Shown: in pieces, positions 61,030-64,000 of the stretch | How the letters are laid out: every line of letters begins with the position of its first letter | How positions within the stretch are numbered: the stretch's first letter is position 1 | Assembly: GCA_030602315.1 (NCBI GenBank) | Contig: JAUVZY010000009.1 | Span: forward strand, 43,902 to 107,901 | Length of the DNA stretch: 64,000 nt | From: Pseudomonadaceae bacterium | Lineage (GTDB): Bacteria; Pseudomonadota; Gammaproteobacteria; Pseudomonadales; Pseudomonadaceae | Reading direction: 5' to 3' | Notes under the pieces: model-generated | The model's input: only the letters and a program-made list of their open reading frames with translations | Told to the model about the DNA's origin: nothing | Database searches by the model: none | Program-made: the position numbers and the translations under genes

Positions 61030-61575
61030 TCAGTCGTGGCGCAGCTGGTCGGCCAGCCGCTCGAGCGCGTGATTGGCGATCCGTTCCAGACGCGCCAGGC
61101 TGAACAGTCCGGTGATCGCCAGCACCATGCCGGCCATGGTCGGCAGGGTGGCCTGCCAGACCCCGGCGGCCATGCCGCGCGGGTTACCGGTACCATTGAG
61201 CGCGAGCACATCGAACACGGCGATCATGCCGCTGACCGTGCCAAGCAGGCCGAACAGCGGATACAGTGCGACCACTGCTTTGCCAAGGCGCAGTGGCGCG
61301 GCCAGCTGCTGGCGGGCCTCGGCCAGCCAGCAGCGGCGTACCGAGCGCTGCCAGGTGCCAGCCAGATGATTGAGCTGATCCCAGCGCCGGCGGCGCTCGG
61401 CCGCCCAGCGCGGGAACACCCGGCGCATGAACCAGAGGCGCTCGAACACCAGCGTCCAGTACAGCACGCACAGCGCAGCCAGCGCCCACATCACCAGCCC
61501 ACCGGCGGCCATGAAGTCGAGCAGCGCGTGAGCGCTGTCGGCCAGGCTCAGCCTGAAGGCGGCCAGGTCAGTCAC
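61030..61575 (-). CDS. exbB2: ExbB2-type MotA/TolQ proton-channel protein
   Basis: This is a 181-aa inner-membrane protein with three helices (about 22-45, 95-118, 138-160) and the channel motif YPLFGLLGTVSGMI. It is shorter than ExbB1, as typical for TonB2 systems. The GTG start overlaps the ttpC stop by 8 nt. Confidence 0.88.
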   Translation of the reverse strand: MTDLAAFRLSLADSAHALLDFMAAGGLVMWALAALCVLYWTLVFERLWFMRRVFPRWAAERRRRWDQLNHLAGTWQRSVRRCWLAEARQQLAAPLRLGKAVVALYPLFGLLGTVSGMIAVFDVLALNGTGNPRGMAAGVWQATLPTMAGMVLAITGLFSLARLERIANHALERLADQLRHD

Positions 61576-62911
61576 GGCGCGGCGCTCCGGACAAGTGCAT
61601 GGCCACCAGGCCAGCGCTTTGCTGCTCAAGCAACTGGATCAGCGCCTTGCTGCGCGTGACCAGCAGGCTGTGAAGAAACAGCAGGGGAATGGCCACCACC
61701 AGACCGAGCACCGTGGTCACCAGCGCCTGGGAGATGCCGTCGGCCATCAGTCGCGAATCCCCGCCACCGCTCTGAGTGATGGCCTGGAACGTCACGATCA
61801 TGCCGGTCACGGTACCCAGCAGCCCGAGCAACGGTGCTACCGCGCTGAGCAGTTTGAGCAAGCCGTGACCACGCTCCAACGGCGGTGTTTCCTGCAGGAT
61901 CGCCTCGTCGAGCTTGAGCTCGAGGGTTTCCAGATCGGACAGCTGCGGATTCGGCCCCAGCACGCCGATCACCCGGCCCAGCGGATTGTCGGCGCGCGGC
62001 GAAGCCAGCTCGCGGGCCTGGCGGGCCACTCCGCGGGAGACGCGGGTCAGGTAGATGAAGCGAACCACGGCCAGCAACAGACCGGCAACGCCCAGGGCAA
62101 TGATCACCCAGCCAACCAGCCCGCCCTGCTGCACGCGATCCCACAATTGCGGCTGCAACTGCAGCTGAGCCAGCAGCGTGCCACGGGTCGGATCCACCGG
62201 CAGCACGGCGAGCGCTGCGCGGCTGTCGACAAAGTCTGCGACTTGCCCCAGACCGCCCGGCTGACGAGCCGGCGCGATCAGCTGACCGGTGTCGGCGTCG
62301 TAGCGCAGGTGGGCACCGCTGCCGTAGGCCGAGAAACTGCCGACGCGCAACACCGGCTGCTCTCGGCGCGTACCATCGACACCGACCACCGGCAGAGTCA
62401 CCCGCTCGACCCGCCCGCTGGCGGCCAGGTCTTCCAACAGCGTCATCCAGTAGCCTTCGAGATCGCCGGCAGCCGGCAGCGTTCGGCTTTCAGCCAGCAC
62501 CTTCAGGCGTGCCAGGCGCTCGGGGTACTGGGCGTTGAGCAGGCTGTCCTGCCACTGGCCTGCGACGTCGCCGGCACTCTGGCGAACCACGCCGAACAGC
62601 TCACCGAGGTGACCGACCCGCTGTGCCAGTCGCTTCTCCTGCTCGGCCAGCTCCGCTTCCTGACGATCGAACAGTGCCTTGAGCCGGCTGGCTTCGGCCT
62701 GCTGCTCGCCCAGCGCCGCCTTGGCGCGCGCCAGCAGGCGGGCCTGCTCGTCACGATTTTTGAGAAACGCCTGTTCGCGCTCGGCCATCGCCGCGCTTTC
62801 GGCAACGCGCTCGCTGCGCAGGCGCTCGAGCAATTGATCCGGGGTTACCGATTGCGCAATGGCCGCCTGCGTGAAGCAGCCGAACAACAGTGAGGCAAAC
62901 AGCCGCTTCAT
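61568..62911 (-). CDS. ttpC: TtpC-type large MotA/ExbB protein of TonB2 systems
   Basis: This is a 447-aa protein with a signal sequence (about 1-19), a long periplasmic coiled-coil and beta domain (about 20-260), then three membrane helices with the ExbB-like channel block VAPLLGLLGTVTGMIVTFQAI. This architecture is that of TtpC, essential to Vibrio TonB2 systems. The ATG overlaps the DUF3450 stop by 4 nt. Confidence 0.9.
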   Translation of the reverse strand: MKRLFASLLFGCFTQAAIAQSVTPDQLLERLRSERVAESAAMAEREQAFLKNRDEQARLLARAKAALGEQQAEASRLKALFDRQEAELAEQEKRLAQRVGHLGELFGVVRQSAGDVAGQWQDSLLNAQYPERLARLKVLAESRTLPAAGDLEGYWMTLLEDLAASGRVERVTLPVVGVDGTRREQPVLRVGSFSAYGSGAHLRYDADTGQLIAPARQPGGLGQVADFVDSRAALAVLPVDPTRGTLLAQLQLQPQLWDRVQQGGLVGWVIIALGVAGLLLAVVRFIYLTRVSRGVARQARELASPRADNPLGRVIGVLGPNPQLSDLETLELKLDEAILQETPPLERGHGLLKLLSAVAPLLGLLGTVTGMIVTFQAITQSGGGDSRLMADGISQALVTTVLGLVVAIPLLFLHSLLVTRSKALIQLLEQQSAGLVAMHLSGAPRRD

Positions 62912-63693
62912 TGGGCACTCTCCTGCGCCAGGGTCTTGACCGGCAGCTCCAGCATGACGGGGGCCTGCTGCTGGCGGGCGATGGCGATGGCTCGCGCGAT
63001 GGTCCGCCGCGCACTGGCATCGAGCGGCTCCCAGGTTCGGGTCTGCGGGCTGAACCAGCCACTCTGGTGGCCATCGAGGGTCTGGTAATAGAGCATGGTG
63101 CGGCCCAGGCGCAGGAACTCCACGCTGCGCAGCTCGTCACCCTCCTGCAGCTCACCGCGCCAGGCTTCGAGGGTGCGGCCATAATCGCTCTCGATCTGGT
63201 AGGCCTCGAGAATGCGGCGGTACTTCTCCGCCAGACTCACATCCGCCCGTGGCAGCAACTCTTGCAGGGTCAGCAGCCGATCGGCCCGCTCCTGGGGCAG
63301 GAAAGGCAGGTCGGCCTCGATGAACTGGCCGAGCACCTCGACCATGCGCGCCATCAGCGGGGTCACCGCCTCCTGGGTGCTTTCGATACCGGCGAGCTGG
63401 CGTTCGAACCCTTCCAGCTCCTTGCGCTGCGCCGCCACCAACTGGCGCATCTGCTCGTTGTACGCCTTCAGCGCCTCGCTTTGCTGCAAGGCACTGCGGT
63501 ACTCATCGAGCATCCGGCGGGTGGCATCGTCCAGGGTGTCGATACGAGCTTGCGATGCCTGCGCCTGCTCGGACAGACGCTGGCTTTCATTCAGCGCGTC
63601 GTCCAGCGAGGCGGCCAGCAGCGCGGGGGCTGCGCCCAGCATGGCCGAGGCCAATGCCGCCTGGCGAAGCGCGCGAGTGAGGGGAAACGGCAT
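62908..63693 (-). CDS. DUF3450 periplasmic coiled-coil protein
   Basis: This is a 261-aa exported protein: signal peptide (about 1-28), coiled coil (about 30-105) and a C-terminal alpha/beta domain with GRTMLYYQTLDGHQSGWF. DUF3450 genes head TonB2 operons in marine and pseudomonad genomes. AAGGA precedes the ATG at 63693, and a Fur box lies 25 bp upstream. Confidence 0.88.
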   Translation of the reverse strand: MPFPLTRALRQAALASAMLGAAPALLAASLDDALNESQRLSEQAQASQARIDTLDDATRRMLDEYRSALQQSEALKAYNEQMRQLVAAQRKELEGFERQLAGIESTQEAVTPLMARMVEVLGQFIEADLPFLPQERADRLLTLQELLPRADVSLAEKYRRILEAYQIESDYGRTLEAWRGELQEGDELRSVEFLRLGRTMLYYQTLDGHQSGWFSPQTRTWEPLDASARRTIARAIAIARQQQAPVMLELPVKTLAQESAQ

Positions 63694-63717
63694 GGGAGAT
63701 CCTTTCGGGGAAGGCCA

Positions 63718-63736
63718 AATAACGAGAAGCATTATC
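63718..63736 (-). promoter_or_regulatory. Fur box of the TonB2 operon
   Basis: AATAACGAGAAGCATTATC matches the 19-bp Fur consensus at 15 of 19 positions, with the CATTATC half perfect. It lies 25 bp upstream of the DUF3450 ATG, in the promoter region of the six-gene operon, so iron repression is expected. Confidence 0.8.
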
Positions 63737-63791
63737 AACTTTCCACCAGAAGCAAACAACCCCGCCACACCGTTACCTTTCTTCACACCTC

Positions 63792-63875
63792 TTGAGCCAG
63801 GTCAACGCCCGAGGGCCGACGCGCTGCGTTTATTGAGCCAAGTCAACGTCACCGACCGGGACAAACACCTACCAT
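63792..63875 (+). promoter_or_regulatory. Tandem FNR/Anr/Dnr-like boxes and promoter of the last gene
   Basis: TTGAGCCAGGTCAA (63792-63805) and TTGAGCCAAGTCAA (63833-63846) fit TTGAT-N4-(A/G)TCAA with one mismatch in the left arm, and are 41 bp apart. A -10-like TACCAT follows at 63870-63875. This would put the start of transcription near 63881 and the second box at about -41.5, the class II activator position. Confidence 0.65.
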
Positions 63876-63947
63876 TCGTCCCGTCAGGCTAATACCAAAC
63901 GTCGTCAAGAAACGTACTTTCGAACACATCGATGGGAGCGTCATCCA

Positions 63948-64000
63948 TGCGCAAGTCTCTGTTCACCGCTTCTCTGCTGGCCCTGTCCCTGGCCGCCCCG
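63948..64000 (+). CDS. Exported protein, 5' end only (cut by the window end)
   Basis: Only 17 codons are visible: MRKSLFTASLLALSLAA then Pro, a clear signal-peptide start. GGGAG lies 9 nt upstream. The mature protein is outside the window. The Anr/Dnr-like boxes suggest a periplasmic or outer-membrane protein used under low oxygen, such as a cytochrome or porin; no identity can be given. Confidence 0.65.

Noticed and set aside
63792..63846. Two near-identical 14-16 bp repeats as a possible mobile-element or CRISPR-like repeat
   Set aside because: There are only two copies, each is an inverted FNR-type dyad, and the 41-bp phasing with a -10 fits an activator promoter better.

Overview
The window is a GC-rich, densely packed bacterial chromosome segment. 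Gene content and gene order point to Pseudomonas in the broad sense. The best fit is a P. stutzeri/Stutzerimonas-like species, but the exact species is inference. Key markers are sodB-bifA-GIDE/lemA-imelysin, colRS-groESL-fxsA, ampG-mscS-yajQ-panE, argJ-secA-dciA and nrdR-ribD-ribE-ribBA-ribH-nusB-thiL-pgpA, all recognised from remembered P. aeruginosa gene order. I see no insertion sequence, prophage, CRISPR array, tRNA or rRNA gene.

Layout. 0-10 kb: the end of pta, a REC-PAS-GGDEF-EAL c-di-GMP protein, a CHASE-PAS-PAS hybrid kinase with three degenerate receivers, an OmpA-like lipoprotein and a coiled-coil membrane protein. 10-20.4 kb: sodB, bifA (GGDAF variant), a GIDE/EF-hand protein with LemA, then an imelysin / di-heme cytochrome / second imelysin / DUF1513 cluster preceded by two Fur-like sites. 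20.5-28.6 kb: ColRS, GroESL with a heat-shock-type promoter, FxsA, a DUF481 outer-membrane protein divergent from an alkyltransferase-like protein, and AmpG. 28.6-38.4 kb: MscS, YajQ, a degenerate-GGDEF response regulator with panE and a sensor kinase, a PduO-type cobalamin adenosyltransferase, a voltage-sensor-like membrane protein, a DUF3182/hydrolase pair, and ahpC with an OxyR-like site.

38.5-45.2 kb: a Nudix-ThiE-like fusion, argJ, secA, dciA and two small proteins. 45.2-55.7 kb: one long leftward stretch, nrdR-ribD-[FMN riboswitch]-ribE-ribBA-ribH-nusB-thiL-pgpA and on to ribA, a WbuC cupin and an outer-membrane DUF1302-like protein. 55.8-58.8 kb: a small rightward group (YbaY lipoprotein, methyltransferase, ThpR, CnoX-like thioredoxin). 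58.8-63.7 kb: a leftward TonB2-type operon (DUF3450-TtpC-ExbB2-ExbD2-TonB2-TPR) with a strong Fur box. On the other side of that intergenic region, two FNR/Anr/Dnr-like boxes 41 bp apart precede an exported protein cut off by the window end.

Themes. Iron and redox recur (SodB, imelysins, TonB2, Fur-like and OxyR-like sites). Cyclic-di-GMP signalling recurs (two GGDEF-EAL proteins, YajQ, a degenerate GGDEF regulator). The least expected signals are the combined iron/oxygen control region at 63.7-63.9 kb, a translated leader ORF with a hairpin-masked ribosome site below the FMN riboswitch, the hybrid kinase receivers, and the pore-less voltage-sensor-like protein.
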